From Coraliomargarita sinensis (GTDB lineage: Bacteria; Verrucomicrobiota; Verrucomicrobiia; Opitutales; Coraliomargaritaceae), in NCBI RefSeq assembly GCF_003185655.1, contig NZ_QHJQ01000003.1, forward strand, positions 186,001 to 250,000: DNA of 64,000 nt. Reading direction: 5' to 3'. Every line of letters starts with the position of its first letter. Positions within the stretch are counted from its first letter, which is position 1. The position numbers and the translations under genes were made by a program. Shown in pieces: positions 54,112-62,868 of this stretch. The notes under the pieces were generated by a model that ran no database searches, was not told the DNA's origin, and saw only the letters and a program-made list of their open reading frames with translations.

Positions 54112-55551
54112 TTGAAACGTGACATTAAGTGGCTGGTTTACCTCGGAGTCGAACAGGAGCTGTTCGAGTTGCAGCCTTGTTTGGACTTAAAACAAAGTCT
54201 GGGGGAAGAAGTCGATATTGTCGCCTTCGCCGAGGCCTTACTGGAGCAAAAGGCCTGCACGGATTTTGACGGACTGCAGACCCTGGTCGAGCAGGCCTAC
54301 GGCCTGGCGCAGGCAGACACGCCACCGGATGATCCCTTTCAGCGAAAAATCGCGGTTGTTGAGGAGACGAAAGAGGAAGAACCGGAACAGGCCATAATAC
54401 CCGAAGGGATGCCCGACCTCTCGACGGCGAATTTACCGACAGATGAGACAGCTGCTGCTGACTTCATGCGCAAGTTACTACAAGCCTGCCACGAAATGGG
54501 GGCGAGTGATCTACACCTCTCGGCTGGTGCGCGCCCCTTTGCCCGTCATACACGGAATCTCTCCTACTTATCCGATGAAAATCTGACCGACGAGGCAAGC
54601 GAGCTGCTCAATCTCTCTCTTTTGTCCGATGACCTTAAAAAGCGATTTACCGACAGGCAGGATTTGGACTTTGCTCTGCCCCTGGGCAAGGGTGAGCGCT
54701 ACCGTGTCAATTTAATGTGCCACAAAGAAGGCATTGCCGGCACGTACCGGCTTATTCCGAACAAAGTGCCGACCCTGTCCGAAGTGGGATTCGACGATCT
54801 CGAGCGCATCAAAAAGCTACTCAGCTACAATAACGGGCTTATTCTGGTAACCGGTCCGGTCGGCTCCGGAAAAACAGTTACTCTGGCCGCGATGATGGAT
54901 GAGATCAACCGGACCCGCAACGACCACGTGATCGCGGTGGAAGAACCGATTGAAATTGTTCAGGATTCCAAAGAATGCCACCTGACACAACGTGAAGTTG
55001 GAAGACACACTAAATCCTTTTCCAGTGCCCTGAAAGGGGCGCTTCGGCAGGACCCGGACATTATTGTGATCGGTGAGATGCGCGATCTGGAAACCATTGA
55101 GATGGCGATCAGCGCCTCGGAAACCGGGCACTTGGTGATCGGTACCTTACACACCGCTGATGCGGCTAATACATTGAACCGCGTTTTGGATGTCTTTCCC
55201 GCGTCACAGCAAACGCAGATCCGCATCATGTTATCGCACGCCTTGCGGGGGATCATCTGTCAAAACCTCATTCCTGCTGTCGACGGCGGGATGGCGCTCG
55301 CCTACGAGTTACTGATTTGCAACACTGCGGTACGTGCCTTGATTCACGAAAATAAACCCGAGGGCCTCGTCAACGTCATGGAAACAGGGGCATCCGAAGG
55401 CATGCGGGTCATGGACAAGTCCATACTCTCGCTCTGGGAGAAAGATATCATTAGCGATAAAGTGGCACTCTCCAGCTTGAAAAGCGATATGAAGCGACAT
55501 CAACTGCGGGAACTGATCAAACTACAACGGCCCACCTACGCCCACGAATAA
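54112..55551 (+). CDS. PilT/PilU-type retraction ATPase with extended N-terminus
   Basis: 479 residues, about 110 longer than typical PilT. The start is TTG at 54112, preceded by GGCGAG; no ATG or GTG fits the frame. The extra N-terminal ~115 residues form a helical domain with an acidic linker (EETKEEEPEQ). The ATPase core follows: GASDLHLSAGARP, Walker A GPVGSGKT at 248-255, Walker B with DPDIIVIGEMRD, and the His box GTLHTADAANTLNR. These hexameric ATPases power type IV pilus retraction. The pilT-like gene follows directly (2 nt), so the two are made together, as pilT and pilU are. It lacks the usual PilT GRPP-type signature (GARPF instead), supporting an accessory, PilU-like role. Confidence 0.85.
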   Translation: MKRDIKWLVYLGVEQELFELQPCLDLKQSLGEEVDIVAFAEALLEQKACTDFDGLQTLVEQAYGLAQADTPPDDPFQRKIAVVEETKEEEPEQAIIPEGMPDLSTANLPTDETAAADFMRKLLQACHEMGASDLHLSAGARPFARHTRNLSYLSDENLTDEASELLNLSLLSDDLKKRFTDRQDLDFALPLGKGERYRVNLMCHKEGIAGTYRLIPNKVPTLSEVGFDDLERIKKLLSYNNGLILVTGPVGSGKTVTLAAMMDEINRTRNDHVIAVEEPIEIVQDSKECHLTQREVGRHTKSFSSALKGALRQDPDIIVIGEMRDLETIEMAISASETGHLVIGTLHTADAANTLNRVLDVFPASQQTQIRIMLSHALRGIICQNLIPAVDGGMALAYELLICNTAVRALIHENKPEGLVNVMETGASEGMRVMDKSILSLWEKDIISDKVALSSLKSDMKRHQLRELIKLQRPTYAHE

Positions 55552-55553
55552 GC

Positions 55554-56621
55554 ATGGCTCAAATCGATAAATATCTCGAATACATGCTGAAGTCCGACGG
55601 CTCTGACTTACATCTGGCCGTGGGCTCACCGCCCCGTGTGCGTATTGCCGGATCGATCACGGAACTGGATGAAGCCCCGCTCACCGAGGAATCGATCGAA
55701 GCACTGCTGAAAGAAATTTGCAGCGAAGATCGCTGGGAGCATTTTCTTGAACATCAGGATCTTGACCTCGCTTATGAGTTGGGCACGGGCGACCGATTCC
55801 GTTGCAATTACTTCTACAACCACTGGGGCATTGCGGCTGTGCTCCGCACGATTCCGGCCGAGATCCGCTCCTTTGAGTCACTTCAGCTCCCGGAAGTGTT
55901 GAAACAATTTTGTATGTCCAGCCAGGGCCTGGTATTTGTAACGGGACCGACCGGTAGTGGCAAATCGACGACCCTGGCCGCATTGATTGATTTGATCAAC
56001 GAGACCTCACAAAAACACATTATCACCATCGAGGACCCGATCGAATTCGTCCACACCAACAAGCGCAGTGTCTTGGTGCACCGCGAAGTCGGCGAACACA
56101 GCCAGAGCTTTACCAACGCCCTGCGGGGCGCAATGCGGGCCGACCCGGATATCATTCTGATCGGGGAAATGCGTAACCTGGAAACGATCCGTCTGGCCCT
56201 GAATTGTGCCTCGATGGGCATGCTGGTCTTTGGTACGCTCCACACCAATAATGCTCCCATGACAATTGACCGGGTGATCGACGCTTTCCCGGCGGATGAA
56301 CAGAATCAAATTCGTACCATGCTGGGGGCTTGCCTGAACGGGGTGGTCTCCCAACTGCTCTGTAAAAAAGTTGGTGGCGGTCGCATCGCGGCCCATGAGA
56401 TTCTACTCAAACATGATGCCCTGCCCACCTGTATTCGCAGCGGTAAGATCAGTAAGGTGCGGGGGATCATCGAAAGCAGCATGGAACAGGGTATGATTAC
56501 GATGGATGCGTCACTGACGAACCTCATGAAGGCGAAGCTTATCTCCCCGGAAGAAGCTTACATGAAAGCCGCCAACAAGGATCTCTTCGAGAAATACCGC
56601 ACTGAAGACGTCCAAGTCTAA
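55554..56621 (+). CDS. pilT: Type IV pilus retraction ATPase PilT
   Basis: 355 residues, standard PilT length. N-terminal PAS-like part (GSDLHLAVGSPPRVRIAG), Walker A GPTGSGKS at 131-138, Asp box (IEDPIEF), Walker B with DPDIILIGEMRNLETIRLAL, His box FGTLHTNNAPMTIDRVID. It starts 2 nt after the stop of the longer paralogue, so an operon with translational coupling is likely. It drives disassembly of pili for twitching motility, surface sensing and DNA uptake. No pilin or assembly genes lie nearby. Confidence 0.92.
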   Translation: MAQIDKYLEYMLKSDGSDLHLAVGSPPRVRIAGSITELDEAPLTEESIEALLKEICSEDRWEHFLEHQDLDLAYELGTGDRFRCNYFYNHWGIAAVLRTIPAEIRSFESLQLPEVLKQFCMSSQGLVFVTGPTGSGKSTTLAALIDLINETSQKHIITIEDPIEFVHTNKRSVLVHREVGEHSQSFTNALRGAMRADPDIILIGEMRNLETIRLALNCASMGMLVFGTLHTNNAPMTIDRVIDAFPADEQNQIRTMLGACLNGVVSQLLCKKVGGGRIAAHEILLKHDALPTCIRSGKISKVRGIIESSMEQGMITMDASLTNLMKAKLISPEEAYMKAANKDLFEKYRTEDVQV

Positions 56622-57057
56622 GCTGACTCTTACAAGTCACATAACCGGCTTAACCGGAAACCGCTAATGAGCGCTGATGCACGCTTATCTTTTGGCTTAC
56701 TTGGGACTCAAAGCAGCTGAAAACCATTACACAGCAAGAATATCCGGGATCCTACAGCTACGACTTAGGTGGAGCTGGATTTTTTCATTAAAAACAAATC
56801 TCCTCGAAACCACAGTCAGTACAGCCAGTCTCAAATTAAAACTCCTTGTTTACCCGGTTTGCATAATACCAACGACTTACTTTTATCCTTAATACGAATC
56901 CCCAAAACAGAGTTTTGACTTGTGCGGGCGTAATCCAATGAAGCCTCAGGCCACGTCACCTCGCTTGTTAAAGCGGGGTAATCGAAATGCGAGATTTGCC
57001 TTTTTATCGGAAAAAGTCACGCACTGACATAATACTACTCACTACAGTACTGAACTC
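56622..57057. other. Gene-free stretch after pilT
   Basis: 436 bases. A 71-codon frame (56677-56892) has no recognisable domain and unusual composition, so I do not call it. There is no clear terminator; small dyads only (ACCGG...CCGGT-like near 56645). Confidence 0.5.
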
Positions 57058-57687
57058 ATGAAAATCATTTGGAATGCCCACACGATGATGCAAGTGCGGC
57101 TAACGGCCAAGGCTTGTCGCTACCAGAATTTCAACCGAAGGGTCTGTTTTTACTTGCTGACTGCATACCTGCTGGCGGTCAGCCTTCATGCGGAACCAAG
57201 GACCTGGAAGTCCACCTCCGGCTCGACCATTAAAGCGGTCTTTCTCGGTTCCTTCGGGGAAGACTATTGGTTTGAAGCGAATGAGGACGGCCGCTTCATA
57301 AAAATGCCATCGAAGTATATTTCCGCGGCGGACATCAAGCTGGTTGAATCCGGCGAAGTGAAGGGCGTCTTCTCCGACACAATTTGCGACGAGGCGGAAG
57401 CATCGATCCGGTTACTGGAACAGCTCTACACACGCCCCGCCGAGCAATTACCTGCGGACGTGGAAACCATTGGGGAAGCGATTGAGTTGCTCATTTTACC
57501 ACTACAGCCCGAAGGCGACGAAGCCGAACCGATCGATGTCGACTACACCAAGAGGCGATATAAAAAGGCCGGCATCGTGGAAATGCCAGAGTCAGGAACA
57601 ATTCTGCATGTCCTGAAACAGTTGCTGGCCACACACGACCTGAGCTTCCGCATTGAGGAAGGCGAACTGATCATCGGCAAATTGTAG
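57058..57687 (+). CDS. Exported SHD1-like protein with STN-like C-terminal domain
   Basis: 209 residues. A hydrophobic stretch (about 28-45, FYLLTAYLLAVSLHAE) acts as a signal peptide or anchor; internal ATGs at codons 10 and 11 could be the real start. The central part (about 46-100) has the pattern RTWKSTSGSTIKAVFLGSFG followed by DG-containing strands and KYISAADIKLV, like the SHD1 domain found in many verrucomicrobial and planctomycete exported proteins. The C-terminal ~55 residues (GTILHVLKQLLATHDLSFRI, ending EGELIIGKL) look like an STN/secretin-type short domain. The function is unknown. It is convergent with tsaD (19 nt between ends). Confidence 0.65.
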   Translation: MKIIWNAHTMMQVRLTAKACRYQNFNRRVCFYLLTAYLLAVSLHAEPRTWKSTSGSTIKAVFLGSFGEDYWFEANEDGRFIKMPSKYISAADIKLVESGEVKGVFSDTICDEAEASIRLLEQLYTRPAEQLPADVETIGEAIELLILPLQPEGDEAEPIDVDYTKRRYKKAGIVEMPESGTILHVLKQLLATHDLSFRIEEGELIIGKL

Positions 57688-57706
57688 CGCGAAGGCCGGG
57701 TCGATC

Positions 57707-58732
57707 CTAGCAACGATCCAAACGAAGCGCCGGCTGGATGGTAAATTCATCGAGCACAGCTTCAGAGTCAGCAAATGCGGCAAAGGCAATCATGGCGGCA
57801 TTATCACCGGTGTGCTTTGGCTGGGCGATCAGGCAGGGCATTTGAAAACGCGAGGCCAGTTTCTCCATGGCCACGCGCAGGGACTTGTTGTTTGAGACCC
57901 CGCCCGAGAGTCCCAGACTCTTGTAGCCTCCCCCTTCGAGCAAATGCTTGGTCTTGCCAGTAAGCTGAGTGATAACCGCTGCCTGATAGGAAGCACAGAT
58001 ATCGGGGAGTGTTTTCTGCAACTCGTCGTCACTGATTTTCTCAAGACGATAACGCAGACTGGTCTTGAGTCCGGAAAAACTGAAACGACGTTCATTTCGT
58101 GGCGCGATGGCCTTGGGAAAATCATAGGCCTTCGCATTTCCACTGGTCGCGATATTCTCGACCCTGGGTCCGCCGGGATAAGGCAGGCCCAGAAGTTTCG
58201 CTCCTTTGTCGAGAGCTTCGCCGGCGGCATCATCGACGGTCTCCGCCAGGACCTCGACACGCCGTTCCCGGTCGATCTGAAATAAAATGGTATTCCCCCC
58301 GGAGACGATCAGTCCGAGATGCGGAAGTAATTGGCTCAAATTCGCTTCAAATTCGTCGGGAGCCGAAGCATGCAGATCGATAAACGGGGAAAAGGCGTGC
58401 CCGCGAAGGTGATTCACCCCAACAACCGGAACGCTCCACGCCAAACCAAGGCTTTTCGCAAAAGCAATTCCCAGGGCCAGGCAACCCGCAAGACCCGGGC
58501 CATTGGTCACCGCAATTTCGGTAATCTCTTCTTTGCGCTGCACCAATTCGGCGACCTCCAGGAGAGGAAAAAAATTCTTCAGGTGCTCGCGACTGGCGAG
58601 GTCCGGCACAACTCCGCCATACTCCTTGTGCAAATCGATTTGGCTGTGCACCCACTCCCCCACCATACCTTTTGCCGGGTCAAAAAGCGCGATAGCGGAT
58701 TCGTCACAGGAACTTTCTACAGAGAGTCGCAT
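57707..58732 (-). CDS. tsaD: tRNA N6-adenosine threonylcarbamoyltransferase TsaD
   Basis: 341 residues, normal length. N-terminal LSVESSCDESA matches the ASKHA phosphate motif, the metal-binding histidines are in NHLRGHAFSP (about 107 and 111), and VSGGNTILF, LPYPGGPRVE and LSGGVSNN are the usual nucleotide-binding blocks. With TsaB, TsaC and TsaE it makes the universal t6A37 modification of tRNAs reading ANN codons. It is an essential housekeeping protein. It diverges from the methyltransferase gene at 58803 (about 70 nt between starts). Confidence 0.96.
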   Translation of the reverse strand: MRLSVESSCDESAIALFDPAKGMVGEWVHSQIDLHKEYGGVVPDLASREHLKNFFPLLEVAELVQRKEEITEIAVTNGPGLAGCLALGIAFAKSLGLAWSVPVVGVNHLRGHAFSPFIDLHASAPDEFEANLSQLLPHLGLIVSGGNTILFQIDRERRVEVLAETVDDAAGEALDKGAKLLGLPYPGGPRVENIATSGNAKAYDFPKAIAPRNERRFSFSGLKTSLRYRLEKISDDELQKTLPDICASYQAAVITQLTGKTKHLLEGGGYKSLGLSGGVSNNKSLRVAMEKLASRFQMPCLIAQPKHTGDNAAMIAFAAFADSEAVLDEFTIQPALRLDRC

Positions 58733-58802
58733 GGGCAGAACTTAGTGGCGAACCACCGCAAGTTAGAAGACTTTTCTTGTTTCCCTATCGTAAGCGCTCA
58801 CA

Positions 58803-59804
58803 TTGTCGTACGTGCCCGAGACCAAGCAAAATGTTTTCAAACTTCTCCGCCGAAAGTGTGCGGACGGCCCGATCAGCTATCGTGACTACATTGAGACTGC
58901 GCTCTACGCTGAAAAATGCGGCTACTACCAGCGTGATGCGGAGCGTGTCGGCCGCAAGGCAGATCGTGATTTCTACACCGCCGAAAGCCTGGGCAAAGTT
59001 TTCGCCCAACTTGTGGTGGGCGCGTCGGAAGAATTGCTTGGGCCCGAGCGGGTAAGACAAAGCACTTTTCTTGAAATTGCCGCCGAGCCCGAACAAAGCT
59101 TACTCGAAAAGGCATCGAACCATCCTTTTGCCGACAATAGAGTCCTCCGCCTCGGCCAGCCGATTCAAGCAAGCGGTCCGGTCGTCATTTTCGCTAACGA
59201 ATGGCTCGACGCTTTACCTTTCCACCGGCTGGTTTTCAAAGACGGACAATGGCGGGAACGCGGCGTCTTCTTTCAAAGCGATGAATTGCGTGAGACTATT
59301 CTACACCACCCCACTCCCGAAGTGCAGGCGGTACTGCAAGACTTGCCCCGCGAGATTGAGGAGGGATATCAGCTGGATCTACCGCTGCGGGCCGAGGCTG
59401 CCCTCGCTGATCTGCTCGCACAGGACTGGACCGGATTGATACTTCTATTCGACTACGGAAAGACCCTGAAGGCTCTGCTGCAGGACTGCCCGAACGGCAC
59501 CGCCCGCACGTATTTCCGCCACGAAGCGGGCAACGACCTGCTCGACCGGCCCGGGGAGAAAGACATCACCTGTGACATCTGCTGGACACCGCTGGAGACA
59601 CAGCTCAAGGACGCCTGCCTTCGAAACATCACCCTCGAAAGCCAGGAATCTTTTCTTGTCAAACGTGCGGCAAAAACTGCCGAAAAGATCGTCACCGCTA
59701 GCGCGGGGGCCTTCAGCGCCGACCGCCAAACCCTGATGGAACTCATCCATCCGGCCAACATGGGGCAGCGCTTTCAAGTACTCTGGGGCCTGAAAAATCC
59801 ATGA
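58803..59804 (+). CDS. MidA/NDUFAF7-family SAM-dependent methyltransferase
   Basis: 333 residues from TTG 58803 (GTG 58812 also possible; no strong ribosome-binding site). Family blocks: GPISYRDYIETALYAEKCGY near the N-terminus, EIAAEPEQSL in place of the usual E-x-G-x-G SAM motif (degenerate), NEWLDALPFHR, FDYG and an arginine/histidine block (ARTYFRHEAGNDLL...GEKDITCDICWTPLE). The mitochondrial relative methylates an arginine of complex I; bacterial members are poorly characterised. The atypical SAM loop may indicate altered cofactor binding. The next gene, rpmB, starts 80 nt later. Confidence 0.85.
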   Translation: MSYVPETKQNVFKLLRRKCADGPISYRDYIETALYAEKCGYYQRDAERVGRKADRDFYTAESLGKVFAQLVVGASEELLGPERVRQSTFLEIAAEPEQSLLEKASNHPFADNRVLRLGQPIQASGPVVIFANEWLDALPFHRLVFKDGQWRERGVFFQSDELRETILHHPTPEVQAVLQDLPREIEEGYQLDLPLRAEAALADLLAQDWTGLILLFDYGKTLKALLQDCPNGTARTYFRHEAGNDLLDRPGEKDITCDICWTPLETQLKDACLRNITLESQESFLVKRAAKTAEKIVTASAGAFSADRQTLMELIHPANMGQRFQVLWGLKNP

Positions 59805-59884
59805 TTTTCTCCGGAAAATGCTTGCTAGGACACCACACAGGCCTACTTTCCACCACTTTTCCAATTTTCAACAAGGTAAATCCC

Positions 59885-60115
59885 ATGGCACGTATCTGCG
59901 CAATCACAGGAAAACGCCCCGTCAAAGGTGGCCGCATCATCCGTAAAGGTCTCACCAAAAAGAGTGGTGGTATCGGCACATCGCTGGTTAAGAACAGCAA
60001 GCGCCGCTTCCGCCCGAATGTGCAACGCATCCGCGTAAAACTCCCCAGCGGAGAAGTTAAGCGCATGTGGGTATCCGCCAAGGCAATCAAAGCCGGCAAA
60101 GTGACCAAAGCCTAA
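59885..60115 (+). CDS. rpmB: Ribosomal protein bL28
   Basis: 76 residues beginning MARICAITGKRPVKGG and ending in a basic tail; the whole protein matches bL28, a component of the large ribosomal subunit near the E site. Start ATG at 59885 has an upstream AAGGT ribosome-binding site. An upstream frame extension to 59801 is spurious. No zinc-binding cysteine pairs (a single Cys5), so it is the zinc-free form. It ends at a strong terminator. Confidence 0.97.
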   Translation: MARICAITGKRPVKGGRIIRKGLTKKSGGIGTSLVKNSKRRFRPNVQRIRVKLPSGEVKRMWVSAKAIKAGKVTKA

Positions 60116-60147
60116 TCAAGGCTGACACAGACTTATTCATTTCGACC

Positions 60148-60174
60148 AAGCCCCGTGAAAGCGGGGCTTTTTTT
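60148..60174 (+). terminator. Terminator of rpmB
   Basis: AAGCCCCG (60148-60155) / CGGGGCTT (60162-60169) with a 6-nt loop and a run of seven or more T. Confidence 0.93.
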
Positions 60175-60398
60175 GGGTTCATCATCGATTATCGGGCGTC
60201 CTCTGCCCCCCTTCTGCCTCATACCGAATTCAGAAAGGTCTGTCGCAGTAGGCTCGCTTGTAGCGATGGCACGATAGTGCCGTCGATTATCGCTCGAGTA
60301 GATCGATCGACCTTGCTCTCGCAATGTCGCTACGAGGATAAACCTTCTTGAAACTGGTGTAAGCCTTTAATGAATCGGCAATAAAATACCACTGTTCA

Positions 60399-60485
60399 TG
60401 AACGGAGCGTGGGCATTTCTGTCCACCTCGCGCGAGTAGCCTCACACCATAGGACCATCAGGACAGAAATGTCCTGACTCCGTAT
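60399..60485. repeat. Inverted-repeat palindrome in the rpmB-DUF2851 gap
   Basis: Arms 60402-60424 and 60461-60483 are inverted copies (shared ACGGAG and CATTTCTGTCC blocks). Each arm is itself partly palindromic (GGACAGAAATGTCC). Between 60230 and 60350 lie further dyads (GGCAC-GATA-GTGCC; TGTAGCGA...TCGCTAC). No gene lies in 60175-60510. Confidence 0.5.
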
Positions 60486-60510
60486 GCAGCGAATCGATCC
60501 TGTGTAAAGA

Positions 60511-61698
60511 CTACGAGGTTCCATCCAAGGCCTCTCCCTTGCTTGCAAAGAGGGCGAGAATTCCCTGCATCATTCCATGACTCATTGGTATGCGCGCAGC
60601 ACTAAAGCCTGCCTGGCGGTGAAAGCGGGAAAAGGCATCCGGATAATCACCTGGGTACCAGTGTTGCCAATAAGTCATGTAGTCTTCTTTCAGGTCCACC
60701 TTAGCCAAGGGAAAGATGGCATCAGAGAGCAGGGAATTCAGCCGCTTCGTACCGATTATATTTTGGAAAACATCCTCTGATATCTGAGCTTGCCGTTCCT
60801 TGGTACCGGCCGCCTTACGGAAGGCCCCGGTTTCCTTTTCATCGACTGTAGAAAACAGGCTTAGCTGCTGTCTTAACTTGTCAGGCCAATCCGGATTGGC
60901 CTGACAAATTCTTGCGTACTGCTTCAGCCGTAGCTTCGGATGGTTTGCCGGCCGGCAACCACTCAACTTCCATTCCTCCCGATACGCTTCGTAGAGCTCA
61001 TCGGTGTCGAGGCTACCGGCAAAGTCCGCTATCGTATAGCGCGAGGCGATTCTATGCATCGTACTTCGATTTCTGGCAAAGCCCAGCACGTCCAGTGTCG
61101 ACTCATGACAGCACCCCGCCCAATCCGTCCGCTCCAGGCGCTTGCGGGCATAGTCAGCTTTCTGCCGCCAACGCTTTACGGCTAATTGCTCCAGCAGCAG
61201 TTTGCGCTCGGAAAGGGACTTTTCCATTAAGCGCTCAAACCACTCCAGTTCATTGACCTGCTCCAAGTCGAGCAAGGCCGCCTCCATGGCATACTCTTCC
61301 AAATCACGCTCCAGCAGTGGCAAAAGGACAAGCGATTCCATCGGGTATTCCCTCTCCCAACCTTGAGTTGTCCCCGCATAAAGCACGACATGCAGCACCA
61401 CCTTTCCGAAGTTCGGGTTTTTATCGTGCTCATGGTGAAACCAATCATTCGGGTAAAAATGAATTTCCACATCCCCGACCCACTCATCACCGTCGATTTC
61501 AAATCGGGCCTCTTTGAAGTCAGGACCTTCATTCATGTTCCAGTGACCCGGGTCCTTAATCTTCAGGCGTTTCCCGGAAACTGTTTTAAGATCCTGCTTA
61601 TAAAAGTCACCCTGTAGCCATATCTTCTGGATGATTTTTTCCGAAATAGAAAAAGGGCCGTAGAGGCCCTGAACTTCCTGCACAGCAATAGTCGGCAT
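60511..61698 (-). CDS. DUF2851 family protein
   Basis: 395 residues. The N-terminal pattern ISEKIIQKIWLQGDFYKQDL, then KDPGHWNMNEGPDFKEARFE, then GDVEIHFYPNDWFHHEHDKN is characteristic of DUF2851, a conserved cytosolic family of unknown function found mainly in Bacteroidota and Verrucomicrobiota. The VEIH and NEGPDF blocks, with acidic residues and E-x-H, have the look of a PD-(D/E)XK-like fold, but this is an impression. No signal peptide. It precedes the NYN-domain gene's 3' end by 38 nt on the same strand, so these two and the next may be co-transcribed. Confidence 0.8.
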   Translation of the reverse strand: MPTIAVQEVQGLYGPFSISEKIIQKIWLQGDFYKQDLKTVSGKRLKIKDPGHWNMNEGPDFKEARFEIDGDEWVGDVEIHFYPNDWFHHEHDKNPNFGKVVLHVVLYAGTTQGWEREYPMESLVLLPLLERDLEEYAMEAALLDLEQVNELEWFERLMEKSLSERKLLLEQLAVKRWRQKADYARKRLERTDWAGCCHESTLDVLGFARNRSTMHRIASRYTIADFAGSLDTDELYEAYREEWKLSGCRPANHPKLRLKQYARICQANPDWPDKLRQQLSLFSTVDEKETGAFRKAAGTKERQAQISEDVFQNIIGTKRLNSLLSDAIFPLAKVDLKEDYMTYWQHWYPGDYPDAFSRFHRQAGFSAARIPMSHGMMQGILALFASKGEALDGTS

Positions 61699-61736
61699 AT
61701 GATGATTAGACAGCGGAGGGTCCGCCCGGTCAATGA

Positions 61737-62222
61737 TCAGAAATTAATGTCCAGACCGTTACGAAATGCCTTGGCGTTTTCTGCATTCCGCCGGATCGCA
61801 TCCTGCTCAAGTCTTTTCTCACAACCCCGGGCCCATTCCATCAACTCTTGCGGACGAAGCGCAATTGCACCGGCTGACCGAGTCGCCTCGCGCACAAGAT
61901 TGTCATTGCTGGCTACTGTCACTTTTCCGGGATCATGGGCCCGACGAACAATCCGCTCAATCACTCCGTCCGCCGTCAAGTCAGAGGGGGCGTAGAGATA
62001 CTCGAAAGATTTCTTACCGAAGGGGTGCTCCACTTCCAGTTTGTCATTACGGCTGTCGAGCACCATCGCGACTCGGACCGCTTCAGCATCGTGTATTGCG
62101 CGGACGATTTCGGCCAACCGATCACAAGCGGCATCCTGCCCCTCCTGGAGAAGGCGACGCAGCGAATCCGTCGCATAGATGACGTTGTAGGCATCAACCA
62201 ATAAATAGCGGCCTGCTGACAT
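61737..62222 (-). CDS. NYN-domain (YacP/Rae1-like) ribonuclease
   Basis: 161 residues. LLVDAYNVIYA supplies the first catalytic Asp and Asn, VAMVLDSRND a second Asp, and TVASNDNLVREA the third acidic block, as in PIN-like NYN domains. The relative Rae1 (YacP) of Bacillus subtilis cuts mRNA in the ribosome. In this position the role would be RNA turnover, though not proven. All acidic residues are present. Confidence 0.82.
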   Translation of the reverse strand: MSAGRYLLVDAYNVIYATDSLRRLLQEGQDAACDRLAEIVRAIHDAEAVRVAMVLDSRNDKLEVEHPFGKKSFEYLYAPSDLTADGVIERIVRRAHDPGKVTVASNDNLVREATRSAGAIALRPQELMEWARGCEKRLEQDAIRRNAENAKAFRNGLDINF

Positions 62223-62278
62223 TCCGTCAGGCTGGATAAACAGTTACCGAAAGAAAAGCCTATTACCCGACGATTTGT

Positions 62279-62722
62279 CTAACGCATCGCCGGATCAATG
62301 AAGCCTGCAACTTTCCAGGTGTGGTTTTCCTTTTCCAGCTGAGCAGTGTGCCGCACGCGAATCTCACGGTCCCCCCAAATGCCGGTCTGCCCACCGGAAC
62401 TTACCCGGGATACCTGCTCCACAACCAGAGACGATGACTTGCCGTCTCTAGCCAGTTTCTGGCTAATCACCTCAAAATAGGTAAAGAGAACCCGTGCGCC
62501 TTGGTATACCTTCCGACGCTCTTCATTGTTACGGAAGGTTTCTGCGGCCAGTTCTTTATTGGACACCTTACGAACCCCGTGATGGTCATTTTCCATAACA
62601 GCCTTGGCGAAACGCTTGTAAGCCACCACGTCACCACTGGTGTGCACTTTCACGTAATCCAACCCGTAATATCCGGCGGTTAGCGCAAGCATCCAAAACA
62701 ATAATTTCTTTAGACCTAACAT
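62279..62722 (-). CDS. Small membrane-anchored protein of unknown function
   Basis: 147 residues from ATG 62722 (TTG 62740 would add six). One N-terminal hydrophobic helix (LLFWMLALTAGYYGLDY) acts as anchor or uncleaved signal, followed by a ~110-residue periplasmic alpha/beta domain with a SnoaL/DUF4878-like look: helical first half, then strands EVISQKLARDGKSSSLVVEQ and VRHTAQLEKENHTWKVAGF. This is typical of NTF2-like fold proteins, whose small size and closing WKV-x-G strand are shared. No catalytic residues seen. Confidence 0.65.
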   Translation of the reverse strand: MLGLKKLLFWMLALTAGYYGLDYVKVHTSGDVVAYKRFAKAVMENDHHGVRKVSNKELAAETFRNNEERRKVYQGARVLFTYFEVISQKLARDGKSSSLVVEQVSRVSSGGQTGIWGDREIRVRHTAQLEKENHTWKVAGFIDPAMR

Positions 62723-62868
62723 GACTCGTATTCGTTGCAATCAGCATACTTCAGAACACTTCCGAGTAAAGTCGCTAAATGCCATAAATTAGGCTTTAAC
62801 AATGACTTAGCCTAAAATTAACAAGCCATTAACGCGCCCTAGTCACTGTCACCCGAGCTATCTAAGGT

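Noticed and set aside
56677..56892. 71-codon plus-strand gene after pilT
   Set aside because: No recognisable features and no start signal.
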